Shown here piece by piece: positions 6,912 through 14,942 of a DNA stretch of 20,362 bases. The first letter of the stretch is position 1; every line of letters starts with the position of its first letter. Where the stretch lies: positions 1-20,362 of the forward strand of contig SVKT01000013.1 of assembly GCA_015068335.1 (NCBI GenBank). The letters are read 5' to 3'. The position numbers and the translations under genes were made by a program. Below the pieces are notes generated by a model. It did not search any database, had not been told where the DNA came from, and saw only the letters and a program-made list of their open reading frames with translations. This DNA comes from Oscillospiraceae bacterium. GTDB taxonomy: Bacteria; Bacillota; Clostridia; Oscillospirales; Oscillospiraceae.

Positions 6912-7910
6912 TTATTTGCCGATGGTTGCCACCATAACGGCCTTGATGGTGTGCATCCGGTTCTCCGCCTCGTCGAACACCACGCTGTGGCGGCTGCGGA
7001 ACACCTCGTCGGTGACCTCCCGGATGTCGATGCCCTTCTCCTGCCACTCCTTTGCCAGTTTCGTTTCAAAATCGTGGAAGGAGGGCAGGCAGTGCATATA
7101 CAGCACGTTGGGGTTGCCGGTGGCTTTCAGGGTCTCCTCCGTCACGCGGAAGGGGGAGAGCAGTTTGGCGCGCTCGGGGATCAGGGCTTCCTCGCCCATA
7201 GAGGCCCAGATGTCACCGTAGATCACATCGGCGTCCTTCAAGTCCTCCATATGGTCGGTGATCTCGATGAGACCGCCGTTGGCGCGTGCCTCCGCAAAGA
7301 CGCGGTTGATGAGATCCTTGTCCATCTCCTTTGCCAGTTTTTCCGGCCCCATCGCCACGAAATGCATCCCCATCTTCGCCGCGCCGATCATCCACGCGTA
7401 ACACATATTGTTCCGCACGTCGCCAGGGAACACCACCTTGATCTTGTTCAGGGGTTTGTGGCAGTGCTCCTCGATGGTCATCATATCCGCCAGAATCTGG
7501 GTGGGGTGGTCGGCGTCGGTCAGGCCGTTCCAGACGGGCACGCCGGCGTGCCGGGCCAGATCCTCCACCACGCTCTGCTCGTAGCCGCGGTATTCGATGC
7601 CGTCGAAGAAGCGGCCCAGCACTTTCGCAGAGTCTTCCAGCGATTCCTTCTTACCCATCTGCGAACTGTTCGCATCCAGATAAGTGACGTGGGCACCCTC
7701 CTGGGTGGCTGCCACCTCGAAGGAGCAGCGGGTGCGGGTGGAGGTCTTTTCAAACAGCAGCACGATGTGCTTTCCCTTCATACAGGGCTCGCAGATGCCT
7801 GAGCGGCGCTTTGCTTTCAGGTCGTGAGCCAGATCCAGCATATAGCGGATCTCCGCGGGGGTAAAATCTTCCAGAGTCAGAAAACTCCGGCCTTTCAAAT
7901 TGACTGCCAT
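6912..7910 (-). CDS. arcB: Ornithine carbamoyltransferase, catabolic
   Basis: A 332-residue protein, usual length. It converts citrulline and phosphate to ornithine and carbamoyl phosphate in the arginine deiminase pathway; the reaction is reversible and the same family serves biosynthesis as ArgF. Seen are the carbamoyl-phosphate motif STRTRCSFE (57-65), HPTQ (135-138), and HCLPSFHD with Cys274 near residue 273. The catabolic role is inferred from the neighbours arcA and the YfcC carrier, since sequence alone does not cleanly separate ArcB from ArgF. Start: ATG at 7910 after AAAAGGAGAATCACT, 21 bases downstream of arcA. Confidence 0.95.
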   Translation of the reverse strand: MAVNLKGRSFLTLEDFTPAEIRYMLDLAHDLKAKRRSGICEPCMKGKHIVLLFEKTSTRTRCSFEVAATQEGAHVTYLDANSSQMGKKESLEDSAKVLGRFFDGIEYRGYEQSVVEDLARHAGVPVWNGLTDADHPTQILADMMTIEEHCHKPLNKIKVVFPGDVRNNMCYAWMIGAAKMGMHFVAMGPEKLAKEMDKDLINRVFAEARANGGLIEITDHMEDLKDADVIYGDIWASMGEEALIPERAKLLSPFRVTEETLKATGNPNVLYMHCLPSFHDFETKLAKEWQEKGIDIREVTDEVFRSRHSVVFDEAENRMHTIKAVMVATIGK

Positions 7911-7931
7911 AGTGATTCTCCTTTTTTCGTT

Positions 7932-9155
7932 TTAGGGATCTTCGCGCCACAGAGGCATACTCATACAGCGGGGCCCGCCGCGGCCGCGGGACAATTCCGC
8001 GCTGGGAATGGTGTGAATGGTGATGCCCGCCTCCTCCAAAGAGCGGTTGGTCACGTGGTTGCGGGAGTAGACCACCACCTCGCCGGGGGCGATGGCAAGG
8101 GTGTTGCTGCCGTCGCTCCACTGCTCCCGGGCGGCGTCGATGCTGCTGCCCCGGCCGCAGGGGATCAGCGTCACACGGTCCAGATGCAGATGCTCCTTCA
8201 AAATGTCTTCCAGTCGGCCGTCCTCCTGCCGGATTTTGATCTTTCGGTTTTCGTCCAGTTCCATCACGAACACCGTGATGCTGGAAAGGATGTTGGGATG
8301 CACGGTGAATTTGTCCCTGTCCACCATCGTGAACACGGTATCCAGATGCATAAAGGAACGGGTCTTGGGGATGTTGAAGGCCAGGATTTTTTTGAATGTT
8401 TTGCTCCGCGTCAGCACCGTTTCCGCCAGCGCGTCGATGGAGTCTTCCCGGGTGCGCTCGGAAATGCCCACCGCCAGAACCTCCGGAGACAGCACCAGAA
8501 TGTCTCCGCCTTCCAGCGAAGAGATCTGGCCCCGGTCATACCAGCGAGGCGCGTCCTTGTAGGCGGGATGATGCTCAAAAATCGTCTTGCCGAACAGGGT
8601 TTCCCGGTTGCGGGTGGCGGTGTGCATCTTGTGGATGGACACGCCCGTGCCGATAGTAGCAAAGGGGTCGCGGGTAAAATAGAGGTTGGGCATCGGGTCC
8701 ACAGCAAAGGGATAGTCCCCCTCCGCCACAGAAAGATAGTCGCCGAGTTTTCCGCCCGTGGCACGCAGAGCGTCCTTGCGGACACCCGCCATCATTGCCG
8801 CCACCATTTTCGCGTCCGGCATTTCGGAAAAGTAGTCCGTCAGCAGTCCTCGGGTGCGGTCGTCCCGCACGCCGGCTTCATCCAGAAAGGCGCGGATAAA
8901 CTCCTGACGGACCTGCCCGTCGGTAATGGACTCCGCTACCAGATCGGTGAGGTACACCACCTCCACTCCCTGCGACCGCAGGCAGTCGGCGAAGGCGTCG
9001 TGCTCCCGCTGCGCCTCCCGCAGATAGGGGATGTCGTCAAACAGCAGCCGTTCCAGATATTCCGGCATCAGGTTTTCCAGTTCCGCACCGGGTCGGTGGA
9101 GCATCACCTTGCGCAGCCGCCCGATCTCGGAGGTATTATGGATGCCTGTTTCCAA
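7932..9155 (-). CDS. arcA: Arginine deiminase
   Basis: A 407-residue protein, usual length. It hydrolyses arginine to citrulline and ammonia. The guanidino-modifying fold is shown by FTRDP (160-164), EGGD (215-218), MHLDTVF with H270 and D272, and the nucleophile C397 in RGRGGPRCMSMPL. The start codon is TTG at 9155: an AAAAAGGAG site lies about 8 bases before it and no in-frame ATG fits. The gene leads the operon arcA-arcB-carrier. No carbamate kinase gene (arcC) is in the window, so the ATP-forming last step must be encoded elsewhere or replaced by another use of carbamoyl phosphate. Confidence 0.96.
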   Translation of the reverse strand: METGIHNTSEIGRLRKVMLHRPGAELENLMPEYLERLLFDDIPYLREAQREHDAFADCLRSQGVEVVYLTDLVAESITDGQVRQEFIRAFLDEAGVRDDRTRGLLTDYFSEMPDAKMVAAMMAGVRKDALRATGGKLGDYLSVAEGDYPFAVDPMPNLYFTRDPFATIGTGVSIHKMHTATRNRETLFGKTIFEHHPAYKDAPRWYDRGQISSLEGGDILVLSPEVLAVGISERTREDSIDALAETVLTRSKTFKKILAFNIPKTRSFMHLDTVFTMVDRDKFTVHPNILSSITVFVMELDENRKIKIRQEDGRLEDILKEHLHLDRVTLIPCGRGSSIDAAREQWSDGSNTLAIAPGEVVVYSRNHVTNRSLEEAGITIHTIPSAELSRGRGGPRCMSMPLWREDP

Positions 9156-9211
9156 TCAGATCACTCCTTTTTATTGGTTTGCTCCGAAATAGGGTTTCTT
9201 GTTTTTCCGGT

Positions 9212-9240
9212 TTCATACGCCCCACCGCCAAATTTGGCAA
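9212..9240 (-). promoter_or_regulatory. Candidate arcA promoter with overlapping palindrome
   Basis: On the minus strand TTGCCA (9235-9240) and TATGAA (9212-9217) are 17 bases apart, a fair sigma-A match. A perfect 12-base palindrome, GCCAAATTTGGC (9227-9238), overlaps the -35 box and would be a suitable operator. It does not look like the usual ArgR box. This is a by-eye prediction. Confidence 0.5.
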
Positions 9241-9268
9241 AAAAAGAACAGGCCGCAGCCTGTTCTTT
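9239..9268 (-). terminator. Rho-independent terminator of the lipoprotein gene
   Basis: On the minus strand AAAGAACAGGC pairs with GCCTGTTCTTT (11 bp) around a TGCG loop and continues into a run of T (A run 9239-9245 on the plus strand). It follows the lipoprotein stop by about 33 bases and directly abuts the candidate arcA promoter. A second short inverted repeat (GGCAGG 9278-9283, CCTGCC 9292-9297) lies just upstream of it. Confidence 0.88.
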
Positions 9269-9300
9269 CTTCGTTTCGGCAGGTGCCGATGCCTGCCTTG

Positions 9301-9921
9301 TTATTCTTTGATCACCGCAAAGGTGTCCGCGATGACGCGCAGCCGGGCGCCGAAGCCCTCCGCCGCCTCGGCGGGATATTCCCACGCCACGATATAGGTG
9401 ACGCCGCCGGCCCCCTCCGCCGTCATAAAGCACAGATAATCTCCGTCCGCTTCTCTGCCGACCAGGGGATCTCCCGCTACGCCGCCCGTGACGTTCTCAA
9501 AAACATAGTCGCTGTCTGCAAGAAAGAGGTCACGGGTCACCGCCGCAGAGGCGTCCGGGTAGACCGGGCGGGTGTAGACCGTCAGTTCCACCTCGTCGTT
9601 CCAGACGCTCTCCCAGCGCTCCAACTGCATACCGTCATCCATTTCTTTCTCAAAGCGCCAGCCCTCGTCGGGAATATAGATAACATAGCCCGCGCCGGTG
9701 TACCGTGTGGCGGGCAGCACTTCCTGCTCGCCCTCCACGAAAAATGTCAGGTCTTTTTTGGCTGCCTGCACCTGCGCCGTACTCACTTCGGGCGCGGCAG
9801 GCAGCGGCTGGGTCTGTGGCGTCACCGCCGTGTCTCCGGCGGGCGGCACAACGGCCCGCCCGCAGCCAACGGCACACAGCAGAACGAAAGCCATCAGCGA
9901 CGAAATCAATCTCTTTTTCAC
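9301..9921 (-). CDS. Putative lipoprotein of unknown function
   Basis: A 206-residue protein. The start is taken as GTG at 9921, not GTG at 9930: the site AAAGGAG sits directly against the upstream codon but 8 bases before the downstream one. The N terminus is then MKKRLISSLMAFVLLCAVGC, a lipoprotein signal peptide with Cys20 as the likely lipidated residue (AVGC is a slightly weak lipobox). A Pro/Thr/Ala-rich linker (about 25-50) is followed by a folded domain of about 150 residues with features such as YTGAGYVIYIPDEGWRFE and ERWESVWNDEVELTVYT. I do not recognise the family. It is a single-gene unit with its own terminator, between the liv and arc operons. Confidence 0.8.
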   Translation of the reverse strand: MKKRLISSLMAFVLLCAVGCGRAVVPPAGDTAVTPQTQPLPAAPEVSTAQVQAAKKDLTFFVEGEQEVLPATRYTGAGYVIYIPDEGWRFEKEMDDGMQLERWESVWNDEVELTVYTRPVYPDASAAVTRDLFLADSDYVFENVTGGVAGDPLVGREADGDYLCFMTAEGAGGVTYIVAWEYPAEAAEGFGARLRVIADTFAVIKE

Positions 9922-10011
9922 GGAAATCACTCCTTTGGTTGTTAGACGATCTGTTCCTCTTAACCGTTCCCGAAATTTGAAAAATCATACCGAAAAACAG
10001 CGCGTCAGGAG

Positions 10012-10041
10012 AAAAAACAGCCCCGAAAGGATTCGGGGCTG
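10012..10041 (-). terminator. Rho-independent terminator of the liv operon
   Basis: On the minus strand CAGCCCCGAA and TTCGGGGCTG form a perfect 10-bp stem with a TCCT loop, followed by six T (A run 10012-10017 on the plus strand). It lies 17 bases after the livF stop. Confidence 0.92.
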
Positions 10042-10058
10042 CTCGTACTGCGGTCTTT

Positions 10059-10769
10059 TCAGTTGTTTTTGCCCAGATAGGCTTCCTTCACGCGCGCATC
10101 GGCCAGCAGTTCGGCGCCGGTGCCGGACATCGTGATGTTGCCGGTTTCCAGCACGTAGGCAAGGTCGGCGATCTTCAACGCCATATTGGCGTTCTGCTCA
10201 ATGAGCAGAACCGTGACGCCCTGCCGGTTGATCTCCCGGATGATGCTGAAAATGTCCTGCACCACCAGAGGTGCCAGACCTAGGGAGGGCTCATCCAGCA
10301 GCAGCAGTTTAGGGCGGGACATCAGGGCACGGCCCACGGCCAGCATCTGCTGCTCGCCGCCGGAGAGGGTGCCGGCCACCTGCCAACTGCGCTCTTCCAG
10401 GCGAGGGAACAGGCTGTACACCCACTGGATATCCTTTTCGATCTCGGCCTTGTTCTTACGCAGATAGGCGCCAATTTTCAGGTTTTCCAGCACGGTCATA
10501 TCCGGAAAGACGCGGCGTCCCTCGGGGCTCATCGCGATGCCGGTGGCGATGATCTTGTCGATGGACTTGCCCAGCAGTTCTTCCCCGTCCAGTTTCACGG
10601 AACCGGAGGCGGCCTTGACAAGGCCGGTGATGGTGCGCAGGGTGGTGGACTTGCCCGCACCGTTGGCGCCGATCAGGGTGACGATCTTGCCGTCGGGCAC
10701 TTCCAGGGAAATGCCGCGGAGGGCCTGAATGCCGCCGTAGTTGACATGCAGATTCTCGATTTTAAGCAT
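10059..10769 (-). CDS. livF: Branched-chain amino acid ABC transporter, ATP-binding protein LivF
   Basis: A 236-residue ATPase, one of two that power the LivHM permease. Walker A is GANGAGKST (34-42), the signature is LSGGEQQ (135-141), and Walker B is LLLLDEP (155-161). PSLGLAPLVV and the phrase MSPEGRRVFPDMTVLENL are typical of LivF. The start ATG overlaps the livG stop by 8 bases, and the livG end supplies the GAGG site. One of only two CATG tetranucleotides in the window falls inside this gene (10745-10748). It is the last gene of the liv operon. Confidence 0.96.
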   Translation of the reverse strand: MLKIENLHVNYGGIQALRGISLEVPDGKIVTLIGANGAGKSTTLRTITGLVKAASGSVKLDGEELLGKSIDKIIATGIAMSPEGRRVFPDMTVLENLKIGAYLRKNKAEIEKDIQWVYSLFPRLEERSWQVAGTLSGGEQQMLAVGRALMSRPKLLLLDEPSLGLAPLVVQDIFSIIREINRQGVTVLLIEQNANMALKIADLAYVLETGNITMSGTGAELLADARVKEAYLGKNN

Positions 10770-11604
10770 CCTCGGCCACCCCCAAATACGCGTCGATGAC
10801 GCGCTGATTGTTCTGGATCTCCGCCGGCGTGCCCTCGGCGATGAGTTTGCCGAAGTCCAGCACGTAGATGCGGTCGGAGATGCCCATAACCAGATTCATA
10901 TGATGCTCGATGAGGAAGATGGTCAGGTTGAATCGATCCCGGATCTCGCCGATGAAAGCGGTCAGTTCGTCGGTTTCCTGTGGGTTCATACCTGCGGCGG
11001 GCTCATCCAGCAGCAGCAGAGTCGGTTCTGCCGCCAGTGCCCGGGCGATCTCCAAACGGCGCTGCTTGCCGTAAGGCAGGCTGGTGGCCAGTTCGTCCTT
11101 CACATCTTCCAGACCCACGATTTTCAGCAGTTCCAGCACTTCTTCGCGCTGCTTGGCCTCCTCCTTCCAGTTCAGGCGGAAGGCTGCGGAGAACAGATTG
11201 CTGTGGGCACGGCAATGCTTGGCAATGAGCACATTGTCAAACACGGTCTGGCTCTTCCAGAGGCGAATGTTCTGGAAGGTGCGGGCCATACCCTTTTTCG
11301 TGATCTTGTCGGGGGTGGGCGCGATCGTTTTGGTGTAGGCGCCGGCACACTCACCCTTATACATCTTTTTCATTTTGCCCCGGGGATGGTTTTCGATGAT
11401 CTTCTCATCGTTGAACCAGACCGCACCGTTGGTGGGCTGATACACGCCGGTGACCACATTGAAGGCCGTGGTCTTGCCGGCGCCGTTGGGGCCGATCAGG
11501 GCAACGATCTCGCCCTCGTTGATTTCCAGATTCAGGTTGTCGACTGCCACCACGCCGCCAAACTGCATCGTGACATTGTCGATCCTCAAAACATTTTTGC
11601 TCAT
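10762..11604 (-). CDS. livG: Branched-chain amino acid ABC transporter, ATP-binding protein LivG
   Basis: A 280-residue ATPase. Walker A is GPNGAGKTT (38-46), the LivG-type signature is LPYGKQRRLEIARAL (176-190), and Walker B is LLLLDEPAAGMNPQE. ARTFQNIRLW (107-116) is the usual LivG motif. Between residue 66 and 105 there is an additional Lys-rich stretch (NHPRGKMKKMYKGECAGAYT) that E. coli LivG lacks, making this protein about 25 residues longer. Start: ATG at 11604 behind AAGGAGG, overlapping the livM stop as ATGA. Confidence 0.96.
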   Translation of the reverse strand: MSKNVLRIDNVTMQFGGVVAVDNLNLEINEGEIVALIGPNGAGKTTAFNVVTGVYQPTNGAVWFNDEKIIENHPRGKMKKMYKGECAGAYTKTIAPTPDKITKKGMARTFQNIRLWKSQTVFDNVLIAKHCRAHSNLFSAAFRLNWKEEAKQREEVLELLKIVGLEDVKDELATSLPYGKQRRLEIARALAAEPTLLLLDEPAAGMNPQETDELTAFIGEIRDRFNLTIFLIEHHMNLVMGISDRIYVLDFGKLIAEGTPAEIQNNQRVIDAYLGVAEDA

Positions 11605-12728
11605 TCGCCGACAACCTCCTTCCCGCGCTTCTTGCCTTTCCGGCGGAACAGATCGGGCAGTTCCTTGTCGCCCATAAGACCACGACGGAAGAACAGCACG
11701 ATGATCATAATCACAACGGAAAAGACCACCATACGGAAACCGGGCGCCAGCAGTTTCATCCCTGCGATGTTGTTGGCGCTGTCATCCAGGAAGCGGAGCC
11801 ACCACTCGCTGCATCCGATAAACAGGAAGGCTGCGATGATGCTGCCGCTGATGGAACCGATACCGCCGATGACCACCATCAGCAAAATCTCGTAGGTCAT
11901 AGCGGAGGTGAAGCCCTTGGCCTGCACGCTGCTCATATACATCGCCATCAGACCACCGCCCAGACCGGCGAAGAAGGAACTGGTGACGAAGGCCAGCATT
12001 TTATGCTTTGCAAGGTCGATGCCCATCGCCTCGGCGGCGATCTCATCGTCCCGGATGGCCTTAAAGGCGCGGCCGTAAGTGCTGTTGACCAGCAGCACGA
12101 TGAACAGGATGCACAGGCCCACCACGATGACGTAGGGGTACAGATGCTTGAAGGTGGGATACTGGCGCAAGGTGTTGGAGCCGTTGGTCAGAGGCGCGAA
12201 GGCTTCATACTGGATGAAGGTGCGCATAATCTCGGCAAAGCCCAGGGTGGCGATGGCCAGATAGTCGGATTTGAGCCGCAGGGCAGGCAGGCCGATGAGC
12301 CAGCCGAGGACAGCGGCCAGCAGACCGCAGATCAACAGCGTGAGCAGCATACCGATCACGGGCCCCAGCGTGTCACCCAGGAAGCCGGAGAAGATCTCCG
12401 GAACAGAGAAATTCACGATGCCGCCGTCATAGTACTGATACACGCCGGCGCGCTTGGCCACGGGGATGGACAAAATGGCGTAGGTGTAGGCGCCCACCAG
12501 CATAAAGCCCGCCTGACCCAGAGAGAACAGGCCGGTGAAGCCGTTGAGCAGGTTCATCGAAACGGCCAGCAGGGCGTAGACCGTACCTTTTTTCATAACG
12601 GCCATCATAATGGACAGGCCCTTGACGTTCTTTGCCACGCCTTCCAGACCCACGGAGATCACCGCCAGAACGGCGATAAGGATGATGCCGAGGATAATCG
12701 TTTTCAGGTCGGTTCTCTTTTTCATCAT
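11601..12728 (-). CDS. livM: Branched-chain amino acid ABC transporter, permease LivM
   Basis: A 375-residue membrane protein with about 8-10 hydrophobic segments, one of two permease subunits. Family features are MNLLNGFTGLFSLGQAGF, LPALRLKSDYLAIATLGFAE, YGRAFKAIRDDEIAAEAMGI and GGIGSISGSIIAAF. The frame stays open upstream to 12779 inside livH, but the ATG at 12728 (or 12725) is preferred. It overlaps the livH stop in TGATG and follows GGAGGAGAAGG. The LivM/LivH distinction rests on the longer N terminus and the RDDEIAAEAMG motif. Confidence 0.95.
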   Translation of the reverse strand: MMKKRTDLKTIILGIILIAVLAVISVGLEGVAKNVKGLSIMMAVMKKGTVYALLAVSMNLLNGFTGLFSLGQAGFMLVGAYTYAILSIPVAKRAGVYQYYDGGIVNFSVPEIFSGFLGDTLGPVIGMLLTLLICGLLAAVLGWLIGLPALRLKSDYLAIATLGFAEIMRTFIQYEAFAPLTNGSNTLRQYPTFKHLYPYVIVVGLCILFIVLLVNSTYGRAFKAIRDDEIAAEAMGIDLAKHKMLAFVTSSFFAGLGGGLMAMYMSSVQAKGFTSAMTYEILLMVVIGGIGSISGSIIAAFLFIGCSEWWLRFLDDSANNIAGMKLLAPGFRMVVFSVVIMIIVLFFRRGLMGDKELPDLFRRKGKKRGKEVVGE

Positions 12729-13615
12729 CACACCTTCTCCTCCATTTTCTCTCCAAAGAGGCCGGTGGGTTTGAGGCACAGCACCAGAATCAGCAGCGCG
12801 AAGGTGAACGCGTCACTGAACGTGGAGTAGCCCAGCGCCCGGATGATGTTCTCACAGATGCCGATCAGGAAGCCGCCCACCACCGCGCCGGGGATGGAGC
12901 CGATGCCGCCGAACACAGCCGCCACGAAGGCTTTCAGGCCCGGCATCGTGCCGACGGTGGGGGAAACGGTGGAATAGTTGCTGAAAAACAGGAAGGAGCC
13001 CACCGCGGCCAGGAAGGAGCCTATCACAAAGGTCACGGAAATGACGCTGTTGATCTTGATGCCCATAAGGCGGGCCGTTTCAAAATCGCGGGAGGCGGCA
13101 CGCATCGCCATACCGATGCGGGTCTTTTTGATCAGGGTCACCAGCAAAATCACCAGCACAAAGGTCAGGATGGGGGTAATGACCGTGACGCGCTTGGTCT
13201 CCATCCCGAACACCTGAATATTGTCGGAGATCCAGGGAATCACGGGATACTGCTGGGGCTGGCCGCCGGTGAGATACCACATCAGGTTCTGCAACAGATA
13301 ACTGACGCCGATGGCGGAGATCATCACGCTCATACGGGGTGCGGAGCGCAGGGGCTTATAGGCCAGCCGCTCCACGGAAAAGCCCAGAAGCACCGTGATC
13401 ACAATGGTAAAGGGGATCGCCAGATACACCGGCATTGCGGTGACGGCGTAGAACATCACGAAACCGGCCACTGTGAAAATGTCGCCGTGGGCAAAGTTGA
13501 TCAGCCGCAGGATGCCGTACACCATCGTGTAGCCCAGCGCGATCAGCGCGTACTGGCCACCTACGGAAATGCCCGGCAGCAGGCTGTTCAAGCAGGCCTG
13601 AAAAATGTCTGCCAT
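12728..13615 (-). CDS. livH: Branched-chain amino acid ABC transporter, permease LivH
   Basis: A 295-residue membrane protein with about 8 hydrophobic segments. Typical LivH features are GGQYALIALGYTMVYGILRL with INFAHGD near the N terminus, ISAIGVSYLLQN, MRAASRDFETARLMGI, and GLKAFVAAVFGGIGSIPGAV. It pairs with LivM to form the channel. Start: ATG at 13615 behind AAAGGAG with 8-base spacing. It lies 142 bases downstream of livK, with a strong hairpin in the gap. Confidence 0.96.
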   Translation of the reverse strand: MADIFQACLNSLLPGISVGGQYALIALGYTMVYGILRLINFAHGDIFTVAGFVMFYAVTAMPVYLAIPFTIVITVLLGFSVERLAYKPLRSAPRMSVMISAIGVSYLLQNLMWYLTGGQPQQYPVIPWISDNIQVFGMETKRVTVITPILTFVLVILLVTLIKKTRIGMAMRAASRDFETARLMGIKINSVISVTFVIGSFLAAVGSFLFFSNYSTVSPTVGTMPGLKAFVAAVFGGIGSIPGAVVGGFLIGICENIIRALGYSTFSDAFTFALLILVLCLKPTGLFGEKMEEKV

Positions 13616-13712
13616 ACTCGTTTCTCCTTTGACTCAATATGTTTGCGCCGATTTTCCAGAACACAGCCGACGGCGATCCTCTGGAAAACCGGCGACGGGC
13701 ATAAGCCGCGCA

Positions 13713-13739
13713 AGGCAGCGGGGAAACTCCCCGCTGCCT
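13713..13739 (-). promoter_or_regulatory. Strong hairpin between livK and livH
   Basis: AGGCAGCGGGG (13713-13723) and CCCCGCTGCCT (13729-13739) form a perfect 11-bp stem with a 5-base loop, 18 bases after the livK stop. No T tract follows on the minus strand, so it is not a standard terminator. Such hairpins after binding-protein genes usually protect the upstream mRNA and let the binding protein be made in excess of the permease. Confidence 0.7.
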
Positions 13740-13757
13740 GTATCTCGCACGGAACGA

Positions 13758-14942
13758 TTACTTGCTCAGGCCCTGCTCCTTCACGGAGTAGAACTCGCCC
13801 TTGGCGGTGTCAACGCCCTTGATGAAGATGATGTTCTTATCCACATCGCCCTCGGCGTCAAAGACCACATCGCCGGTGACGCCGGTGTACTTCACGCCGG
13901 CCAGAGCGGCAGCGATGGCCTCGGAGTCGGCAGAGTCGGCAGCCTTGATAGCCTCGACGGCGACCATATAAGCGTCATAGCCCAGAGCGGACACGGCGGA
14001 GACGGTGTCGGTGCCGCCGTTGTTGGCCAGTTTGTCGCTGTTGGCATTCAGCCAGCCCTGGAAGCCGCTCATAAAGTCGGCAGCAGCCTGGGAAGCGCCT
14101 TCATCATAGAAGGTGGAGAAATATACGTCAGCGCCGGACTTGGTGGCAGACTGCAAGATAACAGCATCATCCCAGGTATCGCCCGCGATCAGGGGGATAC
14201 CGGCGGAAGCGGCCTGGTCGATCAGCAGGGAGGCCACGGTGGTGGAGGTGGGGGCAAAAATCACGTCGGCGTTGGCAGCCTTGGCGGCATTGATGAAGCC
14301 GGACATATCGGTGTTGCCGGCGGGGTTCTGGTCAGCCACGACCTGGATGCCCAGACGCTCGCACTCCTGAGTGAAATATTCGCCCAGACCCACGGAGTAG
14401 TCGTCGCCCAGTTCGGTGAATACGTAGGCCACCTTGGCATCGAACTCATCCTTGGCCAGGTTGGCCAGCACGCTGCCCTGGAAGGGATCCAGATAGCACA
14501 CGCGATAGTAGTAAGGGTTGCCCAGGGTCACGCCGGGGTTGGTGCAGGAGCAGCCGATGGCAGCGATCTTGGCTTCCTCAAACACGGGAGCGGCAGCCAT
14601 AGACACGCCGGAGCCGTAGGAGCCCAGAACGATGGCAACGCCCTCGCTCACCAACTGCTCAGCAGCGGAAACGCCCTTGTCGTTTTCGGACTGGTTATCC
14701 ACGGCATAGGTCTTGATCTTGTACTCCTCGCCGCCGATGGTGACGGTGTTGACCACGGAATTGGCATACTCGATGCCCAGGACTTCCTTCTTGCCGCCGG
14801 CGCCGTTGGCACCGGAGGAGGGCTCGTAAATGCCGATGGTGATGACCTTCTCGCCGGACTGGTCATCCGCAGGCTTCTCGCCGCAGGCAGCCAGACCCAG
14901 AACCATAGTCAGAGCCAGCAGTAAAGCAAATACTTTTTTCAT
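13758..14942 (-). CDS. livK: Branched-chain amino acid ABC transporter, substrate-binding lipoprotein
   Basis: A 394-residue type I periplasmic-binding-fold lipoprotein. The start is the ATG at 14942: AGGAGG ends 9 bases before it, whereas the ATG at 14951 abuts that site. The N terminus MKKVFALLLALTMVLGLAAC gives a clear lipobox LAAC with Cys20. Family features include ITIGIYEPSSG, QLVSEGVAIVLGSYGSG, AIGCSCTNPGVT and AGDTWDDA. It captures amino acids outside the membrane for LivHMGF. Leu/Ile/Val specificity is inferred from the family, and other hydrophobic amino acids or amides are possible. It is the first gene of the liv operon and probably its most highly expressed. Confidence 0.93.
   Translation of the reverse strand: MKKVFALLLALTMVLGLAACGEKPADDQSGEKVITIGIYEPSSGANGAGGKKEVLGIEYANSVVNTVTIGGEEYKIKTYAVDNQSENDKGVSAAEQLVSEGVAIVLGSYGSGVSMAAAPVFEEAKIAAIGCSCTNPGVTLGNPYYYRVCYLDPFQGSVLANLAKDEFDAKVAYVFTELGDDYSVGLGEYFTQECERLGIQVVADQNPAGNTDMSGFINAAKAANADVIFAPTSTTVASLLIDQAASAGIPLIAGDTWDDAVILQSATKSGADVYFSTFYDEGASQAAADFMSGFQGWLNANSDKLANNGGTDTVSAVSALGYDAYMVAVEAIKAADSADSEAIAAALAGVKYTGVTGDVVFDAEGDVDKNIIFIKGVDTAKGEFYSVKEQGLSK

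Noticed and set aside
9228..9268. Possible riboswitch or T-box in the lipoprotein-arcA gap
   Set aside because: Only a simple terminator hairpin and a palindrome are present; no conserved T-box or riboswitch core could be recognised.
7824..9311. Plus-strand reading frame of 495 codons antisense to arcA
   Set aside because: The opposite strand encodes arginine deiminase with all catalytic residues; the plus-strand translation shows no domain and is rich in His, Gln and Arg.
13605..14924. Long plus-strand reading frame (439 codons) antisense to livK
   Set aside because: It mirrors the livK coding sequence, gives a low-complexity Gly/Val/His-rich protein and has no ribosome binding site; GC-rich genes often leave such open frames opposite.
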